Assembly (NCBI GenBank): GCA_963377175.1
Contig: CAUJNA010002179.1
Location: forward strand, 321,001-385,000
Direction of reading: 5' to 3'
From: Effrenium voratum
Lineage: Eukaryota; Sar; Dinophyceae; Suessiales; Symbiodiniaceae
Length of the DNA stretch: 64,000 nt
Of this stretch, positions 8,826-19,496 are shown one piece after another. A program made the translations under genes and the position numbers. Every line of letters starts with the position of its first letter. The first letter of the stretch is position 1. The notes below the pieces were generated by a model that was given only the letters and a program-made list of their open reading frames with translations, ran no database searches and had not been told where the DNA came from.

Positions 8826-8902
8826 CCGCAGGTTTTAGTCGTTGGTTCCACTTACCAGGGTTCCATTTTGGGGTGACCCGATTTTGACCCACACCCATAT
8901 AT
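8826..8902. mobile_element. Family G fragment
   Basis: Right end of family G (TTTTGACCCACACCCATA) with the characteristic GCGGACCGCAGG-like interior; the left inverted repeat is missing. Confidence 0.4.
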
Positions 8903-9410
8903 GCCCCAGTGCCTCCTGGGCTGTTTTACTGGGCTGCCCATGGTGTCCGTTGGTTACTCTCGCGCAACGCTGGAAGCTCTCTCCCAAAAGGGTGCCCCGG
9001 GCCACAAAGCGAATCGCTCTTTTGGACCAAATCAAGTGCATGGCCGATTTTTTTGTGCCTCCACTTTTGTCTTTTTTCTCCGAAAAGGGTTGAACCGCCT
9101 AACTTGGGTGTTCCACCTCTACAACCCACGTAGGCTACCATGGCTCTTCTCGGGCACTACCGCCCTCCCCGATACCAACCAGTTATAGCCATGGTCATAA
9201 TGTTGACAATAAACCCGTCCCATTAAGGGGGGTGTTCCCTCCAAAAGTGATGACTCCCCACTAAAAAGGGACACCCCCCCCCCGGAGTAATCAACCACGG
9301 GTTTATTAACCCGCGGTTAACATTAACCTTCCTGACGCTGCTTGAACACAAAAAGGGCGGGTCTCCTTCCAACTCGTCCTCCCTGCCTTCCAGCTGAGAA
9401 CTTGTCTGGG

Positions 9411-9543
9411 CCACGTGCTACGAAATCCGCGAGTCTCGCACCGAACTCAGAAACCCAACGGAATGATTCGATTCCCCAACGTAAAGAACCAACAAACCTA
9501 TGCCTTCACCCATGGCTTCATTTCGCGGTGCAGAATTTCCCCC
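9411..9543. mobile_element. Family A, degenerate copy
   Basis: CTACGAAATCCGCGAGTCTCGCACC, then CAGAAACCCAACGGAATGATTC-type interior and a damaged right half (CATTTCGCGGTGCAG). Belongs to the GCGAGTCTCGC subgroup shared with 39294, 42177 and 43888. Confidence 0.55.
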
Positions 9544-9749
9544 ACCTGGACTCTTAAACTACCCATATAAAAACAGGAGCCTCCATCGTAGCAAAAAAAT
9601 ATGCCTCCCCCCTGGTTCGATACACAAATCGACGTTGTAGCGTTGTTTCCTCCACAATTGCTTTCGAGCATGTTTTTCGGAGTCGAGCGGAAATCAAGTT
9701 CGGTAGTTTCATAGTCTTTCACAGGGGCGAGTTTGGGAAGAGTCATCAA

Positions 9750-9832
9750 CGAAACGAGCGCAAAGAAAGTGCAAAACGAGCGCAAATCGGCACAAAACAA
9801 GTGCAAAACGTGCAAACGAGCGAAAATTTAAA
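9750..9832. repeat. GCAAAACGAGC minisatellite
   Basis: Five to six imperfect units of (A/G)(G/T)GCAAAACGAGC in tandem. It makes a short open frame on the minus strand that I do not treat as a gene. Confidence 0.6.
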
Positions 9833-10079
9833 ATATGGTACCGGGAATGGGTTCCGAGCGATTCTTGTTGAATCGTACAATTAATTTAAAGTTGTCACGA
9901 GCAGAACAAATGAGCAAAACATAATGTATCAATGGAGGCTGCAGGAAGGGATTTCACCCTGTTATTTTGGGGCAATAACCAATTGTTAAGGGCATTCTGG
10001 AGGGTATAGGCATCCGCAGTATGACCCACTGCTGACATGTTCCAAGGGCCAGTGCTGTTGCAAGGGCCACGCATATTGC

Positions 10080-10131
10080 CTGCTCCGATGCAGCGGTTGA
10101 AGTGATGCTCGAAATCCTTGGGCGGCATGCT
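10080..10131 (-). CDS. Candidate Cdc37 C-terminal exon
   Basis: GCGCAG acceptor, then MPPKDFEHHFNRCIGAG, ending at CAG|GCAATA (GC donor). Cdc37, the Hsp90 co-chaperone for kinases, has in its C-terminal domain a stretch of the form P-x-(D/E)-x-x-x-H-x-x-R-C-(I/V)-x-(A/S)-G, which this matches. The frame stays open to about 9895, so the exon might be longer. It lies downstream of, and on the same strand as, the GLDPVE exon at 13954-14079. The linking exon(s) were not found. Confidence 0.45.
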
Positions 10132-10634
10132 CTGCGCCACCTGCCGTCAGCTTCCACGACCCTTCTTTCGACCCCAAACACACCGTCAGGTTTCCCCAAA
10201 GCGGGTTATAGGGCAGCCTTTAAGGTTGGTTTAAAGGGAAGCCGAGGGAAACACAAATCCATTTTGGGGGTTGCCCTATCTTAACATAATTGTATGCCCC
10301 CAATTTACTGGTTTTGACTTTGGATTCCGTCCAAGGAACCCCCATGGCAGCAGCTCCCTCTTTCTCTATGAAAATCTACCCAGCAGGGACTCCCTTAAAG
10401 CATGGACACCTCCCGTTTGCTGGCTCTGTTGCTCGTAAGAGAAACGAGCTCAACCTCATGTGCAATTTGTAGCAAACACAAGGGCTATAAGCTCCAACTC
10501 CACAAATGCGCGCGATGTGCCTGCTTGAATGTCAACCCTGGATCTAAGTAAAACTCGTCCTTTCAATTGTTCCCAAAGTGATAAACTCCCACTGAAAGGA
10601 GGACACTCCCCGATCAAACTCAACCAAACGTTTC

Positions 10635-10776
10635 CGGGCTGTCCATGTTCATATCCCCTGCTACAAGTTGAAGAACCCAACCACCAAAAACCAAAAAAAC
10701 ATCTAACATTTGGTTTAAATGGAAACCCAACCCACTAAGCCAAGAAGCCAAGGAACGAACCGGACGGCAGCGAACC
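10635..10776. mobile_element. Family D element
   Basis: Opens GGGCTGTCC..TCATATCCCCTGCTA, has GGTTTAAATGGAAACCCAAC in the middle and ends near AACCGGACGGCAG. No clear inverted ends, so it may be a SINE-like family. Other copies: 17036, 25160, 57193, 63062. Confidence 0.6.
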
Positions 10777-10893
10777 AAGGTTTGATCCGGCCTGCTTGAG
10801 CATTTCCACGTCCCCCGACTTGAAGCACTCCTCTCACCCAGTGCAGCGCTGCGCATCAAATTGGATTTTGAAGGGACACCAAAAGAAAACACT

Positions 10894-10970
10894 TGGTTGC
10901 TGCAACGCCCCCCCTGCAAAAAGTTGACCACTTTTTGGGGGTTTAGTGGAAAACACAACTACTGGGTGCC
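10894..10970. mobile_element. Family D, short subgroup
   Basis: GGTTGCTG..CCCCTGCAAAAAGTTGACC followed by GGGTTTAGTGGAAAACAC. It matches the subgroup at 40225 and 57822. Confidence 0.5.
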
Positions 10971-10982
10971 GAAACCCAACTA

Positions 10983-11118
10983 CTGTGGATGGACGAAATC
11001 CATTTCGCACCACGCAAGACACCAGGCTTGAAACCATAACGTTTGTTGTTATTCACAGGGAATCATATCATTCACCGGGGTTTCTTAGGTGGTGGTGCAG
11101 GAGTTCGTCCATCCACAG
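10983..11118. mobile_element. Family A element A2 (opposite orientation to A1)
   Basis: CTGTGGATGG and CCATCCACAG ends flanked by TA on both sides. The interior is reversed relative to A1, with GGTTTCTTAGGTGGTGGTGC on the right. Confidence 0.8.
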
Positions 11119-11248
11119 TATTAACAAGATTATGGGCTGATAATCCTACTTTTGATGGGTGAACTGGGTGCCGAAACCCTCACAATTCCAACGATTAACA
11201 AGATTATGGGGTGATATTCCTATTTTCAATAGGTAGTTTGAAGGCCCA

Positions 11249-11346
11249 GGTGTGTCTTTTTTGGGCGAGCCCCAATGGATGTTGATTGTCCCGTTGGTTT
11301 CCCCAAGACCCAAAAGCAAGTTGGATATCAACAGAAAGACACACAC
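11249..11346. mobile_element. Family I TIR-like element
   Basis: GGTGTGTCTTTTTTGGG on the left and AAAGACACACAC on the right, with a TTGGTTTCCCC-type interior. Related half-copies with GTGTGTCTTTTTT...GAGGGT occur near 30940, 43110 and 51088. Confidence 0.5.
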
Positions 11347-11814
11347 TTAAACAAACAAACCCCGTTCCAAGTTTGAGGCAACCCTTCATCTTCCTGGTTC
11401 ATAAACTGGGTCACCTCCTCCGCATTTGTTTCAGCCCCGAACGAGCAAAGGTCGTGATCGACCTGTTCTAGGTTTCATGGAAGCCGTCTCAGTAGCGAAA
11501 GATCCCAGCTAAACAACCAACAGGGAAAGTAAAAGATATCTTCTGGCTGAAACGCAAATGGAAGTGTTGGTTTTGCGACCAGAAACGGCTTTGTCAGTTT
11601 AAGGCGACCCCAACATGCTCCTTTTGGGAAAAAGCCTGGAACATGGGGCATAAGACCAACAGTAGAACCCACCTATGTCGAGCCAAAGCGACCAAACGGC
11701 CTAGGCTAAACGCCGTCGATCTCTCCTGCAGCTCCTTGGGCAAACTTTCAAAGACCTGCCGAGAGCCGAGCCGAAGCGGGGTCTCGGAGCGGTGTCTTAG
11801 ACGTAGGGGGAGCT

Positions 11815-11955
11815 GTCATAGGGGGCTGGGGGGGAAGGGAGGGGGGGGGGGAAGGAAGCCCAAGTAAGCTTCCTAAATAAGGCCTTAGCATAGGCTTCAC
11901 AAGGGCTTATTTGGGCTCCCTCCCTCTCCCCTCCCTCCCCCCAGCCTCTATGAAA
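11815..11955. mobile_element. Family J element with G/C-run inverted arms
   Basis: The left arm CATAGGGGGCTGGGGGGG..GGAAGCCCAAGTAAGC is mirrored by a right arm GCTTATTTGGGCTCCC..CCCCCCAGCCTCTATG. The arms are about 45 bp and rich in G or C runs. A fragment lies at 18605-18715. Confidence 0.65.
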
Positions 11956-12081
11956 CTGGCAGTGCGCCAACAGAGAGGTACAGTTGGCATGATTTCAAGG
12001 GAAAAGGTGGACCACAACTCGGGTTCCACGTGCTCAGTGATTGTTACTACGTGAGGAGAAACTTCTTTTGCAATTCCAAAG

Positions 12082-12171
12082 TGGAAGCCCCACCCAAGCA
12101 CTACTTCTTGGCCCAAATCTCGGGTACACAAAAAGAATATGTTCCGGTTCTGGTCCATATTCAGCCTACCA
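12082..12171. repeat. Family E dispersed repeat, copy 1
   Basis: GGCCCAAATCTCGGGTACAC then ATATGTTCCGGTTCTGGTCC. The same order occurs at 15437-15541; a short piece (ATGTTCCGATTCTGGTCCAT) is at 5692-5711. Confidence 0.55.
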
Positions 12172-12397
12172 CTTCAGGAGACCTGGCCTGTTGAAATAAT
12201 TTTGCATCTGTTCACCCAGGATTAATATCGCCCAAGGACCCACCAAAGTCGTGTCAAAACTGGAAAATGTGGACCCCAAAAAACAACTCCTTTGGCTTCC
12301 CTGTAAAACCACAAACGGAAAAGGGGTACCCTTCGCCTCAAGAAAATCAAACTCCACCTGGAGTTTGGGGCATGAACGGATCACCACTTGGACACCA

Positions 12398-12480
12398 GTT
12401 GGATGGCTCAGTTGGTTGCCTCATTCCCTGAGAGCCAGACTCCATTTCGATTCCCTTTCAGACACCCAACGCCATGATTC
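12398..12480 (+). repeat. tRNA-like SINE head
   Basis: TGGCTCAGTTGG fits a tRNA A box and TTTCGATTCCC a B box, about 42 bases apart. The acceptor pairing is poor, so this is a tRNA-derived SINE rather than a working tRNA. Confidence 0.45.
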
Positions 12481-12663
12481 GATTCTCCTCCAAATACTCA
12501 TGCCATTGGCATGACCCCCTGTATTTTGAGATGAAGGAGGAGAATCGAGCCAACCCCCTTCCATGGCCCTAAAACAAAGCTTCTGGCTTCCTTCCCACGG
12601 CGCGGGTCCCCCGTGGACTGAGTTCGCAAAGCCACGGTACGACCCCACACAAGGCCTGAAAGA

Positions 12664-12761
12664 TCTGGAGTCTCCTTCTGACCCGAAATAAAAAATGGGT
12701 CCATGACTTTTGACATTTGGGTAGCGACCCCATGTCTGAAGGGTCATATGGAGATTCCAGG
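12664..12761. mobile_element. Family B element B1 (diverged)
   Basis: CTGGAGTCTCCTTCTGACCC at left, GGGTCATATGGAGATTCCAGG at right. The two arms are complementary with a few mismatches. Confidence 0.7.
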
Positions 12762-12819
12762 CACCCTACATTAGTTGAGGCCTTGCCAAAAAGAACCCCC
12801 CCAAGAGTGAAGGAAACTC

Positions 12820-12897
12820 AGTCCAGGTAATGACCCCCTTATTTTGGGTAATGACCAACCATTTTTGAAGGGTCATGGAGACTCCAGTTACTGCCTT
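12820..12897. mobile_element. Family B element B2, left-truncated
   Basis: Keeps the TTATTTTGGGTAATGACC centre and the right arm AAGGGTCATGGAGACTCCAG; the left arm is reduced to CCAGGTAATGACC. Confidence 0.65.
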
Positions 12898-13818
12898 CTC
12901 CGAGTCCAAGAAACAAATCCCAGCACGGCCACTTGGAATGAAATATTCCTGTTGACCCACCTATAGTAAACAGTCATAACAAGAGAAGCCAGAAGAACAC
13001 AGAAGTAATATACATGAACACCCAATGAAAGTTGTTGTGCCAGTTGGCAAGTATATCAATTTTGTCTTTAGTTAGAGACCCAGCTGTTAATACGGGGAAG
13101 CCTTGCATGTGGGAAGACTCTGCATGAGAATGCTTTTGCATGGACAAAGAGGTTTACATGAGACGCATCGCCTGACGGTTGAAGACCCTTGAGTCATAAG
13201 GAAGGACATATTAGGCCAGACAGTAAAAACCGCGAGTTGGTTCACCTCTCCTCTGTCTTCACCCATCTTTACGTGTGACGGATCTTCCCGTGGCTTCCCT
13301 TGACCGAAAAGGGTAACCTTGCCTTTTCCTATGCCATGCAATCGCTCAAGGGACGGGTGGCCTTCTGTCCGTGTCCACCTGTCCAGAGAAAACTTACATA
13401 CCCTAAGGGTCCCGGCGGTGTTTTGGGCCCTCCAAATGGGTTGTTGCGGGCCCTGGAGGAATTGGCCGGGGTTCTCCATAAAAGGGTCCGGAAATCTGCA
13501 TTGCAGGGGTCATGACGTTTAGAAAGGAAAAGAGGGGACAGGGGAAAGAAGTAAAGGGATGAGAGCGTTCAGTCTCAGTGCGGTGTCAGTCTCAGTGATG
13601 AATGACGGACGGAGAGGGATATGAAAACAAAGAAGAGAGCCAGCCCTCTCTTTCTCGCCTCCAAAAGACCACAAATAGAAAAGAGGCGAGACAGAGATAC
13701 AAGGACATAATCTCCGAGACTTCTCTGCGGCGCACGGAGTTAACCCGCTGTCATCTCTATGCTGCATCCAGAAGTTTCTAACATTCACTTTCTCTGTTGT
13801 AATTACCATATCTTCTTT

Positions 13819-13866
13819 CATATGTCCAGTAGTGATAGCTTCCCTTCAAAATCAACAGGGGAACAT
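13819..13866. repeat. Family H repeat (type copy)
   Basis: ATGTCCAGTAGTGATAG..TTCCCTTCAAAATCAACAGGGGAA. Further copies near 19042, 22771, 26643, 41849, 52707, 55385 and 63619 share CAGTAGTGAT and CCCTTTAAAACCAACAGG. Confidence 0.6.
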
Positions 13867-13953
13867 AAAGGACACATTCACGTCAGAAATTCGGAAAAGA
13901 AGGCTCGCTCCACCCCGTCGACCGTTAGACGACAGGAACAAGCCAAAATCCGC

Positions 13954-14079
13954 CTCCACGGGATCCAAGCCGTCGGGGCCCATGCGCTCCTCTTTGCTCA
14001 TGCTGTACATGGCCTGGGATCGGCCATGATCCTCCGATTTTTCGGGACCCTCGCTGATATCCTCAGTGGCCCTAAGGAC
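13954..14079 (-). CDS. Candidate Cdc37 exon with the GLDPVE motif
   Basis: Pyrimidine-rich TTTTTCTGTCCAG acceptor, then 42 codons in phase 0 ending KEERMGPDGLDPVE at GAG|GCGGAT. Cdc37 proteins carry a near-invariant (E/K)R(L/M)GPGGLDPVE at the start of their C-terminal domain. The match is 11-12 residues and stops exactly at a plausible GC donor; reading on gives unrelated ADFGLF. This suggests a true exon of the Hsp90/kinase co-chaperone. The upstream neighbour may be 17719-17868, also phase 0. Confidence 0.5.
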
Positions 14080-14760
14080 CTGGACAGAAAAACGGTGAGC
14101 CTTTTAGGATGGGTCGTTTTTTGGTTTACGGTCCTGAAAGGACCCTCATGACAAGTGGTCTAAAGGATCCACAGACTAAGGGTGGTACTTCCCACAGGCT
14201 GCCTAAGCCACAAAACTTCCCAAACCCGAAACGGGCTCCCGAAACAACCCGGCAACGCCCACCCTCTTTGTACTGGCCCTCAAATGGGATTCCATAAGCG
14301 TTGGTTTCCCGCCCTTTAAGAACCCTCGCCTTCAAAAGGGGGGTCTAAAAGGCGACAAGTTGAAAACACAATTTGTGGGTTTGCCTTTTGGGAGGTTTTA
14401 AACGGGAGACATTTCGCGCTTTTTGGGGAGCAAAAGCTCCATGGCAAGTCGTTTTGATAGCCTTGGGGTAAAACTGTCAGGTTCTGAGGGTCCCCCTTCA
14501 GACAAACCCACATCATGGCGACAATGGTTTCATTTCGCGGGCATGATTTCGTTCATCAGTGCAGTGTGTGTGTGTGCTTTGCTTCACCTTGGTTGCCTGG
14601 TTTGATGGTTGGCTGTTCAGTCTTTGTCTGGCCTAAGACTCAATTGGAAGCCGGTCTGGACAAACAAAACAACGCCGGTTTGACTCGCACAGAACCTGTG
14701 CTGGTGGCCGGACACTCTGCCCATGGAAGCAGGATTCAAGGCGGTCGGCTCTGGCTGCCC

Positions 14761-14864
14761 CTGTGGATGGACGAAAATCATTTCGCACCACCTAAGGAAA
14801 GAAACGGAATGAGGACTCCCCTGTTTCCCATGGAATCAAAGTGGCGCAGGATCTTGCCCATCCA
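14761..14864. mobile_element. Family A element A3
   Basis: CTGTGGATGGACGAAAATC to TTGCCCATCCACG. The TA flanks are lost. Confidence 0.7.
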
Positions 14865-15436
14865 CGTGCTTGGAACGGAAGTGATGTACGTACTAAGCTC
14901 GAGTGGCTCGCACGACGAAGACTCGCGCTCATCCTTTCGACAAACAAGCCAGCAGTCTATTTTAGAAGGCATCCCTTCTATTTGGGGGAACCCCGGATGA
15001 ATTGGGTGTCAGATTCTCAGGGTGTGGCACACCCATGAATCCTACTCCGAGGCCGGCAGCATGTCAACTTCGGATTTCTCTGCAGTATGGAGTTCATTCC
15101 TTTTAGGGGTGGAGCCTCAAGGCCAAACTTGGCGTTCACAAGGCTTTAACACTTGGATATGGCAGCAAGTCGTATGGCTAGTTGAATTGCAGCACAAAAA
15201 AACCGGCTAGCCCCAGGTTGCTACCGTTGCGATTAGACCAGAAATTCACCCTAAGGGTGGCTCAAAAGACCCGTCGTGCGACTCCATGCACACCCGGATC
15301 TGTGTGGCGTTTTTAAAGGAACCCCGAAAATGATGAACACCAACGGGTACCCTCAAAAAAAGGACACACAAGGTGCTTCTGGATGGCCATCCAGCGAGAT
15401 AACCTTCCCGAACCTTTCTGAACAAAAGGTTGGCTT

Positions 15437-15541
15437 GTGCTCATTGGAGCCCACTTTTTCAAGGACTGTACTGGCCCAAATCTGGGGGTACACACAAGAT
15501 CTAGCATATGCTCCGGGCCTGGTCCCTATTTGTCTACCTGG
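15437..15541. repeat. Family E dispersed repeat, copy 2
   Basis: GGCCCAAATCTGGGGGTACAC and ATATGCTCCGGGCCTGGTCC in the order seen at 12082-12171, preceded by a TTTTTCAAGGACT segment. Confidence 0.55.
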
Positions 15542-15855
15542 CCCCAAAGGAACTACCCAACAAACACGAGTTGGGAAACCCCCAACCAACAAATAACAAA
15601 TATTCAAAGGAAAAAAGAAAAAGCAAAAACCAACAAATAATAATGTTTAAAAGAAAAAAGAAAAAGCAAAAAAAACAAACATCTACCTACTTCTCTCCTT
15701 CCCCTCGGAGTCTTGCAACCCTTCGGGGCCATAGGGCTCTCACCGCTCAACTCGTCAACTCGGCCGCCGGCTTCGACCAAAGAGACCGGCTGCATGTCCT
15801 GGACGGGTCGAGCCATGGCGCATTGGTTAGATACCGCCTATGCCAGGAGTGCATA

Positions 15856-15958
15856 CCTGGAGTCTCCATGGCCCTTTGGAACAAATATGGCTGGTCGTTA
15901 CCCAAAAGAAGGAAATGGGTCAGGGACCCATCTTTACTTCGGGTCAGGAGACTCCAGG
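15856..15958. mobile_element. Family B element B3
   Basis: CCTGGAGTCTCCATGGCCC and GGGTCAGGAGACTCCAGG arms with TA on both sides. Confidence 0.8.
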
Positions 15959-16715
15959 TACTGCCTTACAAGCATACGTTGGTGGACCTGAACCCTCAAA
16001 CTACCCCAACAACAAGAGAACTTACCACTACCAGGGAATCCAAAGGCCGACGCCTTAAACCGACTCCTTGGTGACGCCTCGCCATTTCTGCCTTTGCGAC
16101 AAAGCACAACCACACAGTTAAGAGGCGTGTACTGCCTTACAAGCTTTTAGTGGTGGACCTGAACCCTCAAACTAACCCAAAAACCAAAAAACGAACTCAA
16201 AGCATAGTTTTGGGGCAATAACTCATATTTAATGTGAGGGTTTAGGTAGAGGCATTGATACCCCCTTACCTGACAACGCCCTTCACACACGACTCTCTGA
16301 AGCTTTGGGTAGGTCTTACTATACACTCCATGAAGTCATACCATGAGTGAAATCAACGCCGCATTACCGAAATGTCAACAAACATGTAAGCTACAATGTT
16401 TGTTTGCGTCAGCTTCTCCCGGGGTTGAGTTTACGTAGTACAATGGAGCGAGCCTGGTTTAGCCCCGACAGGCAATATTGCCCCCCTAACCATGCATTTA
16501 AGCATGCTACAAACCGCCCAAGAACAATTTGAGGATGGGTGGAGGCTCGATTTGGGATTGCATTGCTCAAAACACGTGTGTGGATGTTCTGCCCCGTGGT
16601 GCAAGAATGATGCTTGTTTACAGCATGTTCTAAACATCTGTAGTTACGTATGTGCACAGTCACAAAAAAAGACGGCATCGTTTACCATCCCTAGCACCGT
16701 TTGGAACCCCGCATC

Positions 16716-16890
16716 ACTGGTTGAAGTTGGTTTAAGGATGGGTGGGTGGGTTTCAGACAGGTTTAGGGTGGGTTTGCTTTTGGCATGGATTTAGAGCTGG
16801 TTTGGGTGGGTTCAAGGTGGGTTAAGGGTTCAGGGTTGGTGCAGTGGGTTTAGGGTGGTTCGGGAAGGGTTTAGAGTTGGTTCGGAGGAG
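16716..16890 (+). repeat. G/T-rich degenerate telomere-like minisatellite
   Basis: About 175 bases of GGGTGGGTTT, GGTTTAGGG and GGGTTAAGGGTT words; TTTAGGG, the plant/dinoflagellate telomere unit, occurs exactly at least twice. Many spaced G runs on one strand could fold into quadruplexes. Confidence 0.7.
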
Positions 16891-17035
16891 GGGGGGGTGC
16901 TGGAAGCGGCTCCCAGAAAATCCAAAAAACGAACGTCTGGGGGAAAATGTTCAGGGCCTGGTGCGTTGAGCCCGCATTTGCCCTGGTTGCTCCCTCCCTG
17001 AGCCAAGGGAAGTGAACTGAAAGGCCAAACTATAC

Positions 17036-17147
17036 TGCGCTGTCCCCACATCCCCTGCCAAAAGTGAAACTTTCAGTGAGCTATTTGACACCCAACCACC
17101 TTCACCTACCAAAAGCCTACAAGCCTAAGGGCACGGCTGGGAACCGG
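17036..17147. mobile_element. Family D element
   Basis: GCTGTCCCCACATCCCCTGCCAAAAG to GGCTGGGAACCGG, with the GACACCCAACCACC middle segment. Confidence 0.55.
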
Positions 17148-17232
17148 CAAGAATATGGGTGCTTTGTTTTGTGTTAGACCCCCATGACCAGGGTGCTCTT
17201 TTGGCTTCGTAGAAAGGGGCACCCTTCTCACT

Positions 17233-17345
17233 TGGCTGACGTTGGAAGGGGAGCAACAACTTGAACATTAGTAGTTGAGTGGGGATGTCCCACTAAACCA
17301 CAATAAGCAAATATGCAAAATGTTTCCTAACAACAACCATGCTCA
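17233..17345 (+). repeat. Family K dispersed repeat, copy 2
   Basis: TGACGTTGGAAGGGGAGCAAC to CAACAACCATG, colinear with 8243-8365. A tRNA B-box-like GGGTTCGAAGCC follows at about 17368. Confidence 0.5.
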
Positions 17346-17718
17346 GAAGGAACCGAGCATATGGGGTGAAATCCGGGTTCGAAGCCTGATACATTGGGTC
17401 TGGGTCGCAGGTTGCGCGACCTCCTTGGTCGCTGCACTCCGAACATGAGGCAAATGTTTGCCCTTAGGTGTCCGGGGTGAAAAACCAGAGTGGTTTCCAA
17501 TAAATCTCTCCTAAAGCAACCGATTGCACGTTACCCATTCCTGCGCCATAGGAATAACTCCAGGGTATCTAAAGGCAGCTGGGTTGAATCCAAATCAATG
17601 GGTTCCAATGGCAGAAACGTGAATTCATGTCCAATCCGAACCCTTGGATTCGAAGTGGAGTGGCTCGTTTGTTTGTTACGTTTCGGTGGCTAGGGAAACT
17701 TCACAAGGAACGCCTCAC

Positions 17719-17868
17719 CCGGGTATTCTGGCCGCTCTTGCCCCAGAGGCGTCGCTTCTCCTCCTCCGGGACCTCGCCCTCGCCCTCGCCCTCGCCCTGC
17801 TCCGCGGCCTTCTTGGCTTCTTCCTCCTGGAAGGAGTCGATTTCCCGATGCAAATGCCGCACCCAATG
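17719..17868 (-). CDS. Acidic/coiled exon, possibly of the Cdc37 gene
   Basis: CCATAG acceptor, 50 codons in phase 0, CCGG|GTGAGG donor. It encodes HREIDSFQEEEAKKAAEQ, a (GE)4 run and EEEKRRLWGKSGQNTR: charged, helical and unlike random sequence. The phase matches the exon at 13954-14079. Cdc37 has a charged helical region before GLDPVE, so one gene is possible but not shown. Confidence 0.45.
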
Positions 17869-17885
17869 CTATGGTGTCAACCATG

Positions 17886-17976
17886 CCTGGAGTCTCCATG
17901 ACCATTTAAAAAATGGGGTCATGACTCAAAATAAGGGGGTCATGGACCCACTTTTAAGGGTCATGGAGACTTCAGG
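17886..17976. mobile_element. Family B element B4
   Basis: CCTGGAGTCTCCATGACC and GGGTCATGGAGACTTCAGG. It lies 18 bases upstream (minus strand) of the acidic exon, i.e. within its intron. Confidence 0.75.
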
Positions 17977-17982
17977 TGGATT

Positions 17983-18062
17983 TTCTGCTCCCCTGCTCAA
18001 AGTTTAACTTGTAGTGGTTTAATTGGAAAACCCATTCGTTGGCAAAAAGTTAAAGTCCTAAC
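17983..18062. mobile_element. Family D, subgroup with TTGGCAAAAAGTTAAAG
   Basis: TTCTGCTCCCCTGCTCAAAG to CATTCGTTGGCAAAAAGTT. Same subgroup as 39523 and 51966. A half copy of family A follows at 18095-18148. Confidence 0.55.
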
Positions 18063-18153
18063 ATCCAAGCAACAAGAACCAAATGTTATGGCTTCACCCA
18101 TGGATTCATTGCGTGGTTTTCATGATGTCGCAACCATCCACAGTACAATCCAG

Positions 18154-18666
18154 TTAAGTAATTAAAAGGAATCCTAGCGGTCGAACAAATGGGCTCATGT
18201 CCTTTGTGTTGAGGCGACAGGTACTGTTGGAGTGGGAAAGGGAAACCAAATGCGACAAACCATTGCCATTTTGGGGGTTCCAGAAGCTAGTTTGACACAC
18301 ACTCAAATGGTTGCCTACAGTGGTGTCTGGCCCAACTACTTGGGAGATTGTAAGGTAGAAGGGATCATTATTGCAATTGCAAGTTGGGCTTGACGCTCCA
18401 GTCGCTCCAGTGCCGCAAGCCATCCCCCTATAAAGAATATCCCTTGTGGTTTCCTTTGAGTTGAAGGAAACCCCCAAACATTCCCAACACCGGGAGTCGG
18501 TGTCATTCCCTAGCCATCGCACCAGCAAAGAGTTTGGGAGCTTGTGACGGGTCCAAAGCTGAGAGAACTCAACCAGGGCTCGGTGGATCGTCGCCCAAAT
18601 CTGTTGGCGGAAACTGAGCTGGACTTCCTCGTGGGGGCTGGGAAAAGGGGGGGAGAGGGAGCCCAA
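18154..18666 (-). CDS. Open frame of 170 codons, unknown
   Basis: Includes QQIWATIHRALVEFSQLW, GNDTDSRCWECLGVSF and a Cys/Asn/Ser-rich part (GASSPTCNCNNDPF). Low repeat content inside makes it one of the better long frames here, but no family, splice partner or start is evident. The first part overlaps a family J fragment. Confidence 0.3.
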   Translation of the reverse strand: MGSLSPPFPSPHEEVQLSFRQQIWATIHRALVEFSQLWTRHKLPNSLLVRWLGNDTDSRCWECLGVSFNSKETTRDILYRGMACGTGATGASSPTCNCNNDPFYLTISQVVGPDTTVGNHLSVCQTSFWNPQNGNGLSHLVSLSHSNSTCRLNTKDMSPFVRPLGFLLIT

Positions 18667-18715
18667 ATTAAGCCCCCTAAGCCCTCAATAAGCCCTTTGT
18701 AAGGCCTCCCTCCGC
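18605..18715. mobile_element. Family J fragment
   Basis: GAGGGAGCCCAAATTAAGCC with the G-run arm and CTCCCTCCGCAGCC end; shortened relative to 11815-11955. Confidence 0.45.
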
Positions 18716-18862
18716 AGCCGCATGACTTCCTGACCCCGAAAGACGGGCGGTTTCAGGACAGGGGAGGGGGCCCTGGCGGCCTGACAAGGCGGCCACCACC
18801 GTTTCTGGTGGCCGGGGTGACTTCGTGTCCAGTGCTCACACGCACTCAGGGCAGCATCTCTG

Positions 18863-18963
18863 CTAGGTCCTCCACTAGAGACTGTTTCTCTGTAGTCTAG
18901 TTGAGTAGAAAAACCCTCCCCCAAAAAAGAAACGGTAAAAGGGCACCTAGCTGGGGGACCTAG
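18863..18963. mobile_element. Family C element C2
   Basis: CTAGGTCCTCCA...GGGGGACCTAG with CTAG at both tips. On the minus strand the sequence after its AG reads RDAALSACEHW, open for about 60 codons, consistent with an exon starting at the element tip. Confidence 0.75.
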
Positions 18964-19496
18964 TCTGGCTTGATCCCAAGGCACACTACTTGGAGGAGCC
19001 TGGCGTCCGGAATTGCTTCTTCGCCTGCTGGAAAGAATAAACATAGTTGGCAGCAGTGAAATTGATGTCCCTTTAAACCATCAAGGGAAAACTTATTTTT
19101 TGGGGAAAACATGGAAGCTGGGTATAAGAGGGAACAGCCCGGAGCTGGACGTCGGCGTCCTCTTCCTTCTTCTTTTGTATGGCCTGCGGTCGAATCAACG
19201 AGCGCGTGGTTTTGATTAGACACGAGAGGAGGTTTTGTAACTTGCGGTCCGTTTGCCCAGTTCAGACACACACCTAGGGATTTCCTATATAGCGATAAGT
19301 CCAATGGGAATCCAGAATAAACATGTTTCCTATTGGGAACCCAAGAATTGTTGGAACATGGAAGTGCACAGACCCCGGCTGGAAGACCGCGACTTTGAAA
19401 ATGGAGCCAGTGCACCCCTGTTTGGAGGGTAAACCCGTAGGTGGTTCGTAGGTGTCCAACCCCCATTTAATAGTTTGAACCTGGGGTGAGTCAGTA
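18964..19496. other. No firm gene; long minus-strand frames and a family H copy
   Basis: Minus-strand frames of up to 168 codons overlap a family H repeat (19042-19090). Nothing recognisable is encoded. Confidence 0.3.
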
